In this document: positions 44,129 through 53,953 of the stretch, piece by piece
How the letters are laid out: each line of letters begins with the position of its first letter
Numbering within the stretch: position 1 is the stretch's first letter
Assembly: GCF_024622505.1 (NCBI RefSeq)
Contig: NZ_JANKAS010000002.1
Location: forward strand, 1 to 64,000
Reading direction: 5' to 3'
Source of the DNA: Irregularibacter muris
Lineage (GTDB): Bacteria > Bacillota > Clostridia > Eubacteriales > Garciellaceae
Length of the DNA stretch: 64,000 nt
Program-made: the position numbers and the translations under genes
The notes under the pieces: model-generated
The model's input: only the letters and a program-made list of their open reading frames with translations
Database searches by the model: none
What the model was told of the DNA's origin: nothing

Positions 44129-45418
44129 ATGAAAAAGTGGATACCCATGGTGCTGAGTATTTTTCTCATCATTATTTTTATTGGGGCAAAGGATGTTCAG
44201 GCAGCTGATAGCAAGGTATATGTCATTCCCATAAAAGGGGAAGTAGGAAATGCCATGGAAAAGTTTGTACAAGAGGGGATTAAAGAAGCTGAGACCAATG
44301 GTGGAAGTGCCATTATTTTTGATATTGATACTCCTGGTGGTCAGGTGGATAAGGCGGTAAATATTAGCGAGGCTATTTTAGATTCTACAATACCTACCAT
44401 AGCCTATGTTAATGGAGAGGCCATATCAGCAGGGACCATCATTACCATATCAGCAGAAAAAATAATTATGTCTCCTAGGGCAACCATAGGTGCGGCAGAG
44501 ACCAGACCCAATGAGGAAAAATATATTAGCTATTGGACAGGAAAATTAAGAAATGTTGCCCAAATAAGGGATAGAGACCCCATGTTGGTGGCTGCGATGG
44601 CCGATGCCAACATTGAAATACCCAATGTGGTAGCAAAGGGAAAGTTATTAACATTGACGACTCAGGAAGCCATGGAACTTCATTTTATTGATGGAGTAGA
44701 AGACAGCATCCAAGGAGTGATGCAAGAGTCAGGTTTAGCAAAGCAGCAATTGAAGGAATTATCTCCATCTTTTCAATTAAGATTGGCATCTTTAACAACA
44801 AGTGTAGCAGCAACTTCCCTATTATTAACTGTAGGATTTATAGGAATGATTATTGAATTGCTGACTCCAGGCTTTGGGTTAGGAGGTGGAATAAGTTTGG
44901 TAGCCTTTGGATTGTATTTTGGAGGGGTTTTATTAGCGGGATATAGTACAGGAATGATAATGGTATTATTTTTGCTAGGTCTTGTTTTTCTACTGGTAGA
45001 GATCTTTGTGCCAGGATTTGGAATACCAGGAATATTAGGAATGATTTTATTAGTATCCAGTATTATCATGGCTTCTTCTTCCTTGGAGCAAGCTATTATT
45101 TCCTTAATCATTACCGCTATACTCACCTTAATTGCCTTTTTTGTACTCATTAAGTTTATGCCTAAAAATAAGTTCTTCGATAAATTGACTCTACCCACAT
45201 CCTTAGATACTGTTAGCGGATATGTGGGTTCAGAAAATTTTAAAGAATATAAAGACAAAACAGGTGTAAGCGTGACTCCTTTGCGTCCTTCTGGTAGTAT
45301 ATTAGTAGAGGGAAGAAAATTAGATGCCGTTTCAGAAAATGCTTTCATTGAAAAAGGGGAAAAGATTCACATTATCAAAACTGAAGGAAGAAGAATTATC
45401 GTAAGGAAAATTGATTAA
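44129..45418 (+). CDS. nfeD: NfeD-type membrane serine protease
   Basis: 429 residues. Signal peptide/helix (1-25), a ClpP-class protease domain (about 28-215) with [12 protein letters not shown] and the catalytic Ser in NGEAISAGT, four to five membrane helices (about 225-345), and a C-terminal OB-fold (about 355-429). This is the long NfeD form that works with flotillin-like proteins; floA follows after 14 bp. Ribosome site AAAGAGGTGATC. Confidence 0.92.
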   Translation: MKKWIPMVLSIFLIIIFIGAKDVQAADSKVYVIPIKGEVGNAMEKFVQEGIKEAETNGGSAIIFDIDTPGGQVDKAVNISEAILDSTIPTIAYVNGEAISAGTIITISAEKIIMSPRATIGAAETRPNEEKYISYWTGKLRNVAQIRDRDPMLVAAMADANIEIPNVVAKGKLLTLTTQEAMELHFIDGVEDSIQGVMQESGLAKQQLKELSPSFQLRLASLTTSVAATSLLLTVGFIGMIIELLTPGFGLGGGISLVAFGLYFGGVLLAGYSTGMIMVLFLLGLVFLLVEIFVPGFGIPGILGMILLVSSIIMASSSLEQAIISLIITAILTLIAFFVLIKFMPKNKFFDKLTLPTSLDTVSGYVGSENFKEYKDKTGVSVTPLRPSGSILVEGRKLDAVSENAFIEKGEKIHIIKTEGRRIIVRKID

Positions 45419-45432
45419 AGGAGGCTGATGAA

Positions 45433-46428
45433 ATGCCACAATTATTAGGATTAATTGTAATTGTAGGTTTGATTTTTGTATTAATAGCCATATTATTTAC
45501 TTTTGTACCAGTGGGTTTATGGATTGCTGCTTTAGCTGCAAGGGTGCCTATTGGAATATTTACTCTAGTAGGGATGAGATTGAGAAGGGTTATTCCTAAG
45601 AGAGTAGTAGATCCTCTTATTAAAGCCAGCAAAGCAGGACTAAATATCACAGTAAATCAACTAGAGGCTCATTACCTAGCCGGAGGAAACGTAGATAGAG
45701 TAGTAAATGCTCTTATCGCAGCTCAAAGGGCAGATATTGAATTAAGTTTTGAAAGAGCGGCAGCCATTGATCTTGCAGGTCGAGATGTGCTTCAAGCTGT
45801 ACAAATGAAAGTTAACCCACGGGTTATTGAAACTCCAGTTGTTGCAGCAGTAGCAAAAGACGGTATAGAAGTAAAAGCAACGGCAAAGGTCACTGTACGA
45901 GCTGATATAGATAGATTAATTGGTGGAGCCGGTGAAGATACCATCATTGCGAGGGTAGGAGAAGGTATAGTCACTACAGTAGGTAGTGCAGAGAGTCATA
46001 AAAGCGTGTTAGAAAATCCAGATTTAATTTCTAGAAGAGTTTTAGACAAAGGATTAGATGCAGGGACTGCCTTTGAAATACTATCTATTGATATAGCTGA
46101 TGTAGATGTAGGTAGAAATATAGGTGCAGCATTACAGACTGATCAAGCAGAAGCTGACAAGAGAATAGCTCAAGCTCGAGCAGAAGAAAGAAGAGCCATG
46201 GCGGTAGCCAAGGAACAAGAAATGAGAGCCGCTGTAGAAGAGATGAGAGCTAAGGTGGTAGAGGCTGAGTCCGAAGTGCCTAAGGCTATGGCTGATGCCC
46301 TAAGAGAAGGAAATATTGGAGTTATGGATTACTACAATATGAAAAATGTTTTGGCAGATACCGACATGAGGGACTCTATTTCCAAATTAGGTAAAGGAGA
46401 GTCTCAAAAAAAGGATAAGAATAAATAA
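45433..46428 (+). CDS. floA: Flotillin-like protein FloA
   Basis: 331 residues. A hydrophobic hairpin at 1-48, then the YqfA/FloA family core ([20 protein letters not shown], near 91-110) and a C-terminal coiled coil rich in Ala, Glu and Arg. It organises membrane microdomains with NfeD. AAAGGAGGCTG precedes the ATG. Length equals the family norm. Confidence 0.95.
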   Translation: MPQLLGLIVIVGLIFVLIAILFTFVPVGLWIAALAARVPIGIFTLVGMRLRRVIPKRVVDPLIKASKAGLNITVNQLEAHYLAGGNVDRVVNALIAAQRADIELSFERAAAIDLAGRDVLQAVQMKVNPRVIETPVVAAVAKDGIEVKATAKVTVRADIDRLIGGAGEDTIIARVGEGIVTTVGSAESHKSVLENPDLISRRVLDKGLDAGTAFEILSIDIADVDVGRNIGAALQTDQAEADKRIAQARAEERRAMAVAKEQEMRAAVEEMRAKVVEAESEVPKAMADALREGNIGVMDYYNMKNVLADTDMRDSISKLGKGESQKKDKNK

Positions 46429-46450
46429 TTGCCTCTAAGGCGGTGAAAAA

Positions 46451-46963
46451 ATGGAGTTTATATTAGAGAATTTACTTCCCCTTTTGATTTTTATTGCTAT
46501 ACCTATTGTAAAGGGGATAAGTAATAGCAATAAACAGAAAAAAGAAGATGAAGAAAATCGAAGAAAAGTAAGCTACAATCCTTCATCTAAACCTATCCCT
46601 AAATCTACCTCTCAACCTTTGGGAAATATATTTCAAGAGTTAAAAAAGGATATAAAGGGCATCTTTGAAGAGGAAAATATACAAGAAAGTCCTCAAACAC
46701 CTTTAGAACAGTATGAAAAAGATAGGGAGAAAATCTCCTATACTCAAACAGCATCTAATAGAGAAAAAGATTATGGGACATCTTATAGGGGTATAGAGGG
46801 AAATATAGCTATGGACCCCCCAGTTGAAAATACTTTTCATCATAGCCTAGGAGAAAAAGAGGACGAAAACCCAAAGGTATCTCTAGAGTTTTCCCAAGAT
46901 TCGGTTTTACAAGGGATTATTTTTTCTGAAATATTAGGTCCTCCAAAAGCCAGGAGAAAATAG
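46451..46963 (+). CDS. Small membrane protein downstream of floA
   Basis: 170 residues: one membrane helix (about 7-24) and a long charged, disordered tail rich in Lys, Glu, Ser and Pro (LKKDIKGIFEEENIQESPQT), ending in a short hydrophobic stretch and PPKARRK. Position corresponds to yqfB of B. subtilis, though the sequences do not look alike. Likely part of the microdomain operon. A long hairpin follows. Confidence 0.7.
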   Translation: MEFILENLLPLLIFIAIPIVKGISNSNKQKKEDEENRRKVSYNPSSKPIPKSTSQPLGNIFQELKKDIKGIFEEENIQESPQTPLEQYEKDREKISYTQTASNREKDYGTSYRGIEGNIAMDPPVENTFHHSLGEKEDENPKVSLEFSQDSVLQGIIFSEILGPPKARRK

Positions 46964-46975
46964 TATAAAAACTAA

Positions 46976-47028
46976 TCATAGAAAAAGAAACAACCAAAAC
47001 AGTGTTTTGGTTGTTTCTTTTTCTATGA
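46976..47028. terminator. 25-bp perfect hairpin terminator
   Basis: Bases 46976-47000 and 47004-47028 are exact reverse complements with a 3-nt loop (AGT). The inner stem carries T-rich tracts in both directions, so it can terminate either way. It separates the floA group from the yqfCD group. Confidence 0.88.
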
Positions 47029-47089
47029 GGTATTTTGCATAGTAAAAATAAAGGGCGCATAGATATAAATATGGAGGGAAGGTGATAAA

Positions 47090-47368
47090 ATGGGAGAAAA
47101 ATTAACAAATATTAAGACGAATGTAGCAGAAGTTTTAGAGCTTCCCAAGGAAATTATGCTGGATTTGCCAAAGATTACTTCAATTGGCAATATACAGTTA
47201 GTCATTGAAAATCATAAGGGAATTATTGAATATACCCTTGAACAAATTAGAGTAAGTACCAATTCAGGAATGTTAAAAATTCAGGGTAAAAATCTTTATA
47301 TAAAAACCATTATAAAAGAAGAAATTATTATAACGGGTAATATCTCCTCCTTTGAATTTATTGTATAA
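47090..47368 (+). CDS. yqfC: Sporulation protein YqfC
   Basis: 92 residues of the YabP/YqfC family: starts EKLTNIKTNVAEVLELPKEI and continues with beta strands (QLVIENHKGIIEYTLEQIRV, near 43-62). In B. subtilis yqfC is in the sigma-E regulon. The tight link with yqfD (14 bp) is conserved. AAGGTGATAAA ribosome site. Confidence 0.9.
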   Translation: MGEKLTNIKTNVAEVLELPKEIMLDLPKITSIGNIQLVIENHKGIIEYTLEQIRVSTNSGMLKIQGKNLYIKTIIKEEIIITGNISSFEFIV

Positions 47369-47382
47369 AAGAGGTGTAAACA

Positions 47383-48564
47383 GTGCTAATTGTTAAAATG
47401 TGGCATTATTTTAAGGGTTATGTTATCATTAAAATTGAAGGTTTTGCATTAGAAAAATTTTTAAATCTAGTGGTCAAAGAAGGAATTTTCACATGGGATA
47501 TCTTTCGTGAATCCAATACCGTTTTGTATATTAAAGTCAGCAAGCATGATTTTAAGAGGATGAGAAATATCATAAAAAAGGCATCCTGCAGACTGGAAAT
47601 CATCGATAAACGGGGGTTACCATTTATTCTAGGAAAAATGAGAAAAAGAAAGTTTTTCGTTGGAGGAGCGGTTATTGTACTGGCTCTTATATATTTTTTG
47701 ACTTCTTTTATCTGGACTGTTGAAGTAAAAGAGAGTAAAAGCATTTCCAAGACGGAAATCCTAGGGCAATTGAAAGAGTTGGGATTACAAAGAGGCACAT
47801 TAAAATATAAATTTGATGAAAAAGAAGTAGGAGAAAAATTACTTTTAAATAATCCCAAATTATCCTATGTAAATATTGAAATAAAAGGTACTAAGGCTGA
47901 AATAGCAATTATAGAGAAAGAACAACCACCTGAAATGATAGATGTTACCACCCCTACCCATGTTGTTGCAAAAAAAGATGGAATTATACACCAAATATTG
48001 GTTTTTGGAGGAGAAGCCGTAGTAACAGAAGGACAATTGGTAAGAAAAGGGGATGTGCTGATTAGTGGAGAGTTAACCGTAGGGGAAGAGGAAATTCAAA
48101 GAGTACATGCTAGAGGAGATATTTTTGCCAAAACTTGGTATGAAGAAATTGTAGATATCCCTACTGAAGTTGCCCCAGCAATAGAGACTAAGGAAATGGC
48201 CACCGAAAACTTATTGGTAGTAGGGAAAAAAGAATTTGCCCTAAAAAAAGCGAATATATCCGATGAAAAATATGATAAAATAATAGAGACCATACCAGAT
48301 TTTAACAAGTTAAAGTTTAAATTCCCCCTATATATAAAAAAGATTAAATATTCTCCCAAGCAAGAGCAGAAGGTGTTAACAGAATCGGAAATAAAAGAAA
48401 AAGCATTAAAGCAGGTAAAAGAACATATAGAAGAGGAAATAGGGGAAAATATACAAGTAAGCAAAAATACAGTTGAAATTATCAGTCATAAAGAAAATAC
48501 AGCAAGGGTTAAAGTATTTATTGAAGCTATTGAAAAAATAAGTATCATGAAAGAAATTAACTAG
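47383..48564 (+). CDS. yqfD: Sporulation protein YqfD
   Basis: 393 residues. N-terminal cytosolic domain (1-80), one membrane helix (about 90-108, AVIVLALIYFLTSFIWTVEV), then a large extracytoplasmic domain with a FtsQ/POTRA-like start (SKTEILGQLKELGLQRG). Needed for efficient sporulation in B. subtilis as a sigma-E gene; biochemical role unknown. GTG start with AGAGGTG. Confidence 0.92.
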   Translation: MLIVKMWHYFKGYVIIKIEGFALEKFLNLVVKEGIFTWDIFRESNTVLYIKVSKHDFKRMRNIIKKASCRLEIIDKRGLPFILGKMRKRKFFVGGAVIVLALIYFLTSFIWTVEVKESKSISKTEILGQLKELGLQRGTLKYKFDEKEVGEKLLLNNPKLSYVNIEIKGTKAEIAIIEKEQPPEMIDVTTPTHVVAKKDGIIHQILVFGGEAVVTEGQLVRKGDVLISGELTVGEEEIQRVHARGDIFAKTWYEEIVDIPTEVAPAIETKEMATENLLVVGKKEFALKKANISDEKYDKIIETIPDFNKLKFKFPLYIKKIKYSPKQEQKVLTESEIKEKALKQVKEHIEEEIGENIQVSKNTVEIISHKENTARVKVFIEAIEKISIMKEIN

Positions 48565-48582
48565 CAAAGGGAGGAAAAATAT

Positions 48583-49545
48583 TTGGAACAACAAAAAGAA
48601 GAAAAAATAGATATAGAACATCTAGAATATCAAATGCAGCTTTTTGGAAATTATGATGAAAATATTAAAATTATAGAAAAACATTATCCTGTAAAGATTT
48701 TATCCCGAGACAATTCCATTAAAATAATCGGTAATGAGGAGGATGTATCTCGGGTAAAAAGTATACTAAATCAATTATTGGCAAGTATTAAACACAATGA
48801 GCCCATCACAACACAAAGTGTTGAATATATAGTAAACTTAGGAAAAGAAGGAAAGGAAGAAAAGTTTTCTTCTCTTTCGGATGTGATTTGCTATACAGCT
48901 AAAGGCAAACAAATTCGTAGTAAAACTTTAGGACAAAGAAAATATGTTCAGGCCATTAAAAAAAATGAAATTATCTTTGGGATAGGTCCAGCTGGGACAG
49001 GAAAAACCTATTTAGCTATGGCAATGGCTGTGGCATCCTTTAAAAGAGAGGAAGTAAGTCGTATTATCCTCACAAGACCTGCGGTAGAAGCAGGAGAAAA
49101 ATTAGGATTTTTACCTGGTGATCTTCAAGAAAAAGTAGACCCCTATCTTAGACCTTTATATGATGCCCTTTATGACATTATGGGCGTAGATATCTATCAA
49201 AACTATATAGAAAAAGGCATTATAGAGGTTGCTCCTCTGGCCTATATGAGAGGAAGGACTTTAGATGATTCCTTTATTATTTTAGATGAAGCCCAAAATA
49301 CCACTCCTGAACAGATGAAAATGTTTCTAACACGTTTAGGTTTTGGATCAAAGGTGATTGTCACTGGGGACATTACCCAAATAGATTTACCTAATGGAAA
49401 AAATTCAGGATTGAAAAAAGTGACAAAAATATTAGAAAATGTTCCAGGCGTTGAATTTATTTATCTCACTAAATCTGATGTCGTGCGCCACCCCTTAGTA
49501 CAAAAAATTATTGAAGCCTATGAAGTTTACGAAAAGAAAGAGTAA
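48583..49545 (+). CDS. phoH: PhoH-like ATPase
   Basis: 320 residues. An N-terminal KH-like part (about 10-75), then the PhoH helicase-like domain with Walker A FGIGPAGTGKTYLAM and Walker B IILDEAQNTTPEQM. Probably an RNA-related ATPase; often coupled to ybeY, which follows. TTG start with GGGAGGAAAAATA. Here no pgpH gene stands between phoH and ybeY. Confidence 0.95.
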   Translation: MEQQKEEKIDIEHLEYQMQLFGNYDENIKIIEKHYPVKILSRDNSIKIIGNEEDVSRVKSILNQLLASIKHNEPITTQSVEYIVNLGKEGKEEKFSSLSDVICYTAKGKQIRSKTLGQRKYVQAIKKNEIIFGIGPAGTGKTYLAMAMAVASFKREEVSRIILTRPAVEAGEKLGFLPGDLQEKVDPYLRPLYDALYDIMGVDIYQNYIEKGIIEVAPLAYMRGRTLDDSFIILDEAQNTTPEQMKMFLTRLGFGSKVIVTGDITQIDLPNGKNSGLKKVTKILENVPGVEFIYLTKSDVVRHPLVQKIIEAYEVYEKKE

Positions 49546-49580
49546 ATTTAGATATCTCTTTAAAGAGATATCTAAATTTA
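49543..49580. terminator. 38-bp perfect palindrome at the phoH stop
   Basis: The sequence from 49543 to 49580 equals its own reverse complement and includes the end of the phoH stop codon. It can form a stem of about 17 bp with a small loop of its central bases. The downstream arm ends AAATTTA, a weak T run. Confidence 0.7.
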
Positions 49581-49677
49581 TCTATAGTGGTTTTGGTTAT
49601 ACTAAAATTAACTATCTTTTCACATATTTTTACTAGACATCAAGGTTATTTAAAGGAGAAGAAAGGAGAAGTTTGAG

Positions 49678-50145
49678 ATGAGTGTATTTTTTGATAATAG
49701 ACAGCAGGAAAAGGATATAGATTCCCATTTTGAAAAACAATTAGAGAGGGTAATCAATATAGCCTTAGAACTAGAAGGTGTAATTGTGCCAGTGGAAGTC
49801 AGCATCTCCTTTGTGAGTAATGAGGAAATACAAGAATTAAATAGGGAATACAGAAATAAAAATACGCCCACAGATGTTCTTTCTTTTCCCCTTGTTGAAA
49901 GAGAAGATTTAGATAATATGGTACAAGCCCAAGAAGAAATCCTACTAGGGGATATTATCATTTCTATTTCTAAAGCTCTAGAGCAAGCCGAAGAATACGG
50001 ACATTCCTTCAGTAGGGAGCTTTCCTATTTAACTGTTCATGGGATATACCATCTTCTTGGCTATGATCATATGACCCAAGAGGAAAAAAAGGCCATGAGA
50101 GAAAAAGAAGAGGCAGTTATGGAGGCATTACAAATTAATAGATAA
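49678..50145 (+). CDS. ybeY: Endoribonuclease YbeY
   Basis: 155 residues. The zinc motif HGIYHLLGYDH (H-x3-H-x5-H) near 120-130 is diagnostic. It matures the 3' end of 16S rRNA and takes part in ribosome quality control. It follows phoH after a 132-bp gap and precedes dgkA. GGAGAAG ribosome sites before ATG. Confidence 0.95.
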   Translation: MSVFFDNRQQEKDIDSHFEKQLERVINIALELEGVIVPVEVSISFVSNEEIQELNREYRNKNTPTDVLSFPLVEREDLDNMVQAQEEILLGDIIISISKALEQAEEYGHSFSRELSYLTVHGIYHLLGYDHMTQEEKKAMREKEEAVMEALQINR

Positions 50146-50164
50146 TTTTATTAGGTGGAGTGTT

Positions 50165-50866
50165 ATGATGAAAGTAAGAAAAATAATAGAGAGTTTCAAC
50201 TATGCTATTTCTGGTTTGATCTACACTTTAAAAACCCAGCGGAATATGAGGATACATTTTACTATCGGATTATTAGTTATATTGACGAGTCTTTTTATGG
50301 ATTTAAGTAGAGTAGAAATTATCATTCTTTTTTTTACCATATGCTTAGTAATCATTTCCGAGATGATCAATACAGCTATTGAAGCAACGATTGACCTATA
50401 TACTTCTACATACCATCCTTTAGCTAAAATTGCAAAAAATGTTGCAGCAGGAGCAGTGCTAGTTTCGGCTATCAATTCGGTGATTGTAGCCTATGTATTA
50501 TTTTTTGATAAATTTAGTCCAATGACAAAGAATGTAATCCATAAGGTACAACAATCGCCAGGTCATCTCACCTTTGTCAGCCTAATCCTTGTAGTCGCAG
50601 CTGTTATTGCCATAAAATCCAGATTTAGTGAGGGGTCATACATGGTGGGAGGGATGCCCAGCGGGCATAGCGCTATCTCCTTTTCTTTGGCTACAGCTAT
50701 CACTTTTATCACGGAAAATATGTTAGTAGCCACCTTAGCCTATTTATTGGCATTTTTGGTATCCCAAAGTCGTATTGAAGGAAAGATCCATGATTTTTAT
50801 GAGGTGATTGTGGGATCAATTTTAGGACTTTTAGTTACTATTTTAATTTTTCAGCTTATTTATTAG
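50165..50866 (+). CDS. Fused undecaprenol kinase (DgkA) and PAP2 phosphatase
   Basis: 233 residues. Residues 1-120 are a DgkA-type kinase (ISEMINTAIEATIDLYTST, the signature helix, and KIAKNVAAGAVLVSAINSVI). Residues 135-233 are a PAP2 domain with PSGHS and SRIEGKIHDFYE, where the usual last Asp is Glu and no K-x6-RP motif is visible. The fusion joins opposite reactions, phosphorylation of undecaprenol and dephosphorylation of undecaprenyl pyrophosphate, in one membrane protein. ATGATG start after AGGTGGAGTG. Confidence 0.85.
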   Translation: MMKVRKIIESFNYAISGLIYTLKTQRNMRIHFTIGLLVILTSLFMDLSRVEIIILFFTICLVIISEMINTAIEATIDLYTSTYHPLAKIAKNVAAGAVLVSAINSVIVAYVLFFDKFSPMTKNVIHKVQQSPGHLTFVSLILVVAAVIAIKSRFSEGSYMVGGMPSGHSAISFSLATAITFITENMLVATLAYLLAFLVSQSRIEGKIHDFYEVIVGSILGLLVTILIFQLIY

Positions 50867-50986
50867 CATAATAATAGATAAAGGAGGGATAAAAATAGAA
50901 TAGGATTAATTTTATTAGCTATGCCAAGATATGCATGGTAAAAAGTTATCAATAGTATTTTGAATGAATTAGGGGAGGCTTTTTAT

Positions 50987-52240
50987 ATGCCCATTGAAAT
51001 ATATATACAAATAGCATTACTTATTATATTTATATTATTATCATCTTTTTTTTCCAGCGCTGAAACATCCCTATCTTCTATGAATGCCATAAAAGTAAGG
51101 CAATTAAAGGAGAAGGGACTAAAGGATGCAGACATTGTACGTCGATTATTAGGAAAATCTAATAGAGTACTTCATACCATATTGATAGGAAATAATATTG
51201 TAAATATTGGGGCGACGGCTATAGCCACAAAATTGACCGTGGATTATTTAGGGGGGAGCACGGTTTTAGTCACACTCATTATGACCCTAACCATTCTTAT
51301 CTTTGGAGAGATTACACCGAAAACTTATGCGGCACAACAACCAGATAAAGTAGCTATTTTTGTTGCACGCCCCTTAGAAATGCTCTCAGTGGTTTTATCA
51401 CCAGTAATCAGAATTTTAAGCTATATTACAAAAATATTTATTAGAATAATGGGAGGTAATATACGGGAGAACATTCCTTTTGTTACGGAAGAAGAAATAA
51501 AGACCTTGGTCAATGTGGGGCAAGAGGAAGGATTATTGCATCAAAGAGAAACAGAGATGATAAAAAGTATATTTGAATTTGATGATATTACAGCTAAAGA
51601 GGTTATGATACCAAGGATTGATATAACCGGTCTAGAAGTCACTAGTTCACTGCAAGAGGCTATGGAAACTATTGTAGAAGCAGGCTATTCAAGGATTCCT
51701 GTTTATTATGAGAGTATTGACAACATTATAGGAATAATATATGCTAAGGATTTGCTGAATTATTCTATTGAAAAGGATAAAACAAAAAATATTAGAACAC
51801 TAATGCGAAAGGCTATATATGTTCCAGAAAGTAAAAAAATAAATGACCTGTTAAAGGAATTACAAAAAAACAAGGTGCATATGGCTATTATTTTAGATGA
51901 ATATGGTGGTACAGCGGGATTGGTGACCATAGAAGATCTATTAGAGGAAATTGTGGGTGATATATTTGATGAATTTGATGAAGAAGAAGATGAAATACAA
52001 ATTCTTAATGAGAGAGAATTAATTGTTACTTCTAGGGTATCTATTGAAGAGATAAATGAAATTTTAAATACAAATTTCCCTGAGGATGACTTTGAAACCA
52101 TAAGTGGATTTGCCTTTAACATGTTGGGTAGAATACCAAAAGAAGGAGATATCATTGATTTTGAAGATGTTCTCATCAAAGTATTAAAAGTATCTCAAAG
52201 AAGAATTGATAAAATAAAAATTCAAGTAAAAGAAAAGTAG
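50987..52240 (+). CDS. CNNM/CorC-HlyC-type transporter
   Basis: 417 residues. Start 50987 is chosen for AGGGGAGG upstream; a TTG 27 nt earlier lacks one. DUF21 membrane domain (about 1-180), CBS pair (about 195-325, with TAKEVMIPRIDITGLEVTSS), and a C-terminal CorC_HlyC domain (about 340-415). Likely magnesium or other cation export; the hemolysin label is historical. Sits between dgkA and cdd, where B. subtilis has no such gene. Confidence 0.88.
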   Translation: MPIEIYIQIALLIIFILLSSFFSSAETSLSSMNAIKVRQLKEKGLKDADIVRRLLGKSNRVLHTILIGNNIVNIGATAIATKLTVDYLGGSTVLVTLIMTLTILIFGEITPKTYAAQQPDKVAIFVARPLEMLSVVLSPVIRILSYITKIFIRIMGGNIRENIPFVTEEEIKTLVNVGQEEGLLHQRETEMIKSIFEFDDITAKEVMIPRIDITGLEVTSSLQEAMETIVEAGYSRIPVYYESIDNIIGIIYAKDLLNYSIEKDKTKNIRTLMRKAIYVPESKKINDLLKELQKNKVHMAIILDEYGGTAGLVTIEDLLEEIVGDIFDEFDEEEDEIQILNERELIVTSRVSIEEINEILNTNFPEDDFETISGFAFNMLGRIPKEGDIIDFEDVLIKVLKVSQRRIDKIKIQVKEK

Positions 52241-52253
52241 AGGAGGATAAAAT

Positions 52254-52688
52254 TTGAAGATAGATGAAGGCAAGAGAGAAACCTTACTAAAGAAGGCTAA
52301 GCAAGCTATGGAAATGGCTTATGTACCCTATTCTGACTTTCCTGTAGGCGCGGCCCTACTGACGAAAGAGGGAAAAATCTTTACAGGATGTAATATTGAA
52401 AATGCGTCCTATGGTGCTACCAACTGTGCAGAAAGGACAGCATTTTTCAAAGCCATATCAGAAGGATATAAGCAGTTTGTAGCCTTAGCAGTAGTGAGCA
52501 AGCACCCAAGCTATACATATCCCTGTGGTATCTGCAGGCAGGTGATTCAAGAATTTGCTAAAGATATTGAATTAATCTTTCAAAACAAAGAAGGTAAAGT
52601 TTTGACTCTGGAAATAAAAGATTTACTACCCTATGCTTTTGATGATGAAGATTTAATGGTTACCAAGGAGGCAAGAGCAAATGAATAA
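52254..52688 (+). CDS. cdd: Cytidine deaminase
   Basis: 144 residues. Zinc motifs NCAERTAFF (C-A-E) and PCGICRQV (P-C-x2-C), and substrate loop FPVGAALLT and NIENASYG. It deaminates cytidine and deoxycytidine for salvage. TTG start with GAGGATAAAA. Its end overlaps era by 8 nt, the usual cdd-era coupling. Confidence 0.95.
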   Translation: MKIDEGKRETLLKKAKQAMEMAYVPYSDFPVGAALLTKEGKIFTGCNIENASYGATNCAERTAFFKAISEGYKQFVALAVVSKHPSYTYPCGICRQVIQEFAKDIELIFQNKEGKVLTLEIKDLLPYAFDDEDLMVTKEARANE

Positions 52689-53574
52689 AGATTATCGATC
52701 GGGATTTGTATCCATTATTGGCAGGCCCAATGTAGGGAAATCTACTTTGCTCAATCAAATTATGGGTGAAAAACTTGTCATAATATCCAATAAACCCCAA
52801 ACCACTAGAAATGCCATAAGATGTATTTATACCCAACCAGATTACCAAATGATTTTTATTGATACTCCAGGAATGCATAAACCAAAAAATAAGCTTGGTC
52901 AATATATGGTAGAGGCAGCTAAGCAGACTTTAAATGAAGTAGATGTTATTTTGTTTTTGGTAGATGAAAGCATGTATATAGGAACTGGCGATCAATATGT
53001 TTTTGATGTCCTGAAAGAGGTAAACACGCCAGTGATTTTAGTAATCAATAAAATGGATTTACTCACCAAGGATCAATTATTAGAAAAAATCAATTTATAT
53101 AAAGAGATTGAACAAATAGAGGATATTATTCCCATTTCAGCTCGCAATAGTGAAAATATACAAAATTTAATCCACTTAATTTCAAAAAAAATGCCCCAAG
53201 GACCCCAATACTTCCCCGAGGATATGATCATTGATCAACCAGAGCGTATGATTGTTGCCGAATTAGTTAGGGAAAAGGCTTTGCAGCTTTTACAACAAGA
53301 AGTACCCCATGGCATTGCCACTGAAGTCATTTCCATGCAGGAAAGAGACGGAAAGAATCTTTTAGATATTGATGTTAACATTTATTGCGAGAGAAACACG
53401 CACAAAGGAATTATTATAGGCAAACAAGGGAAAATGCTAAGGGAAATAGGCACCAGATCTAGAAGAGATATTGAAAACTTATTAGGTAGCAAAGTCAATC
53501 TGCAATTATGGGTAAAAGTAAGACCTGACTGGAGAAATAAACTTCGGGAATTAAAGGATTTAGGATATCAATAA
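52681..53574 (+). CDS. era: Ribosome assembly GTPase Era
   Basis: 297 residues. GTPase motifs GRPNVGKS (14-21), DTPGMH and NKMD; effector region NKPQTTRNAIRCI; C-terminal KH domain with GIIIGKQGKMLREIG. It binds the 3' end of 16S rRNA and supervises 30S maturation. ATG lies inside the end of cdd. Confidence 0.97.
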   Translation: MNKDYRSGFVSIIGRPNVGKSTLLNQIMGEKLVIISNKPQTTRNAIRCIYTQPDYQMIFIDTPGMHKPKNKLGQYMVEAAKQTLNEVDVILFLVDESMYIGTGDQYVFDVLKEVNTPVILVINKMDLLTKDQLLEKINLYKEIEQIEDIIPISARNSENIQNLIHLISKKMPQGPQYFPEDMIIDQPERMIVAELVREKALQLLQQEVPHGIATEVISMQERDGKNLLDIDVNIYCERNTHKGIIIGKQGKMLREIGTRSRRDIENLLGSKVNLQLWVKVRPDWRNKLRELKDLGYQ

Positions 53575-53658
53575 ATGAAATGATTGTACTTGTTGAATGA
53601 AGGATTTGTCTCGATAATTCAACGAGTATAATAGATTAAATTAGAAAAGATCTCCTAG

Positions 53659-53746
53659 TTAGTCACAAAATGAAAGGAAAATACCAAATAATACAGGGTA
53701 TAGATTTAAAAGCACGGGTTACCCTAATTTTATGAAATGTGACTAA
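53659..53746. repeat. Long-range inverted repeat in the era-yqzL gap
   Basis: TTAGTCACA (53659-53667) pairs with TGTGACTAA (53738-53746), enclosing AGGGTA (53695-53700) and TACCCT (53720-53725). A short GTTGAAT / ATTCAAC pair lies before it (near 53592-53626). The 184-bp gap thus holds nested pairing compatible with a structured RNA leader. No gene lies in it. Confidence 0.5.
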
Positions 53747-53758
53747 AAGGGAGGCGAC

Positions 53759-53941
53759 ATGATTATGAAAAAAGTATTTTGGGAATCATTTTATGAAACA
53801 GGAAAAATTGATATGTATATGCTTTATAAGGAGTTCGGCCAAGAAGAATTTGGTCAAGATGAAGATATAGACATTCCCGTTGGAAAGGAAAACCCGAAAG
53901 AGTCTCTCGAAAGTGTCCCTTGGGAGGAACCATTAATATAA
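53759..53941 (+). CDS. yqzL: YqzL family protein
   Basis: 60 residues. The phrase VFWESFYETGKIDMYMLYKE is the YqzL hallmark; an acidic tail follows. In Firmicutes yqzL lies between era and recO, as here. Function unknown. The start may be ATG 53759 or ATG 53765; GGGAGGCGAC supports both. Confidence 0.85.
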   Translation: MIMKKVFWESFYETGKIDMYMLYKEFGQEEFGQDEDIDIPVGKENPKESLESVPWEEPLI

Positions 53942-53953
53942 GGATGATATAAT

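Noticed and set aside
50882-50940. AGGAGGG ribosome-like site after the dgkA fusion gene
   Set aside because: It leads to no ATG, GTG or TTG start with a sustained frame; possibly a gene remnant.
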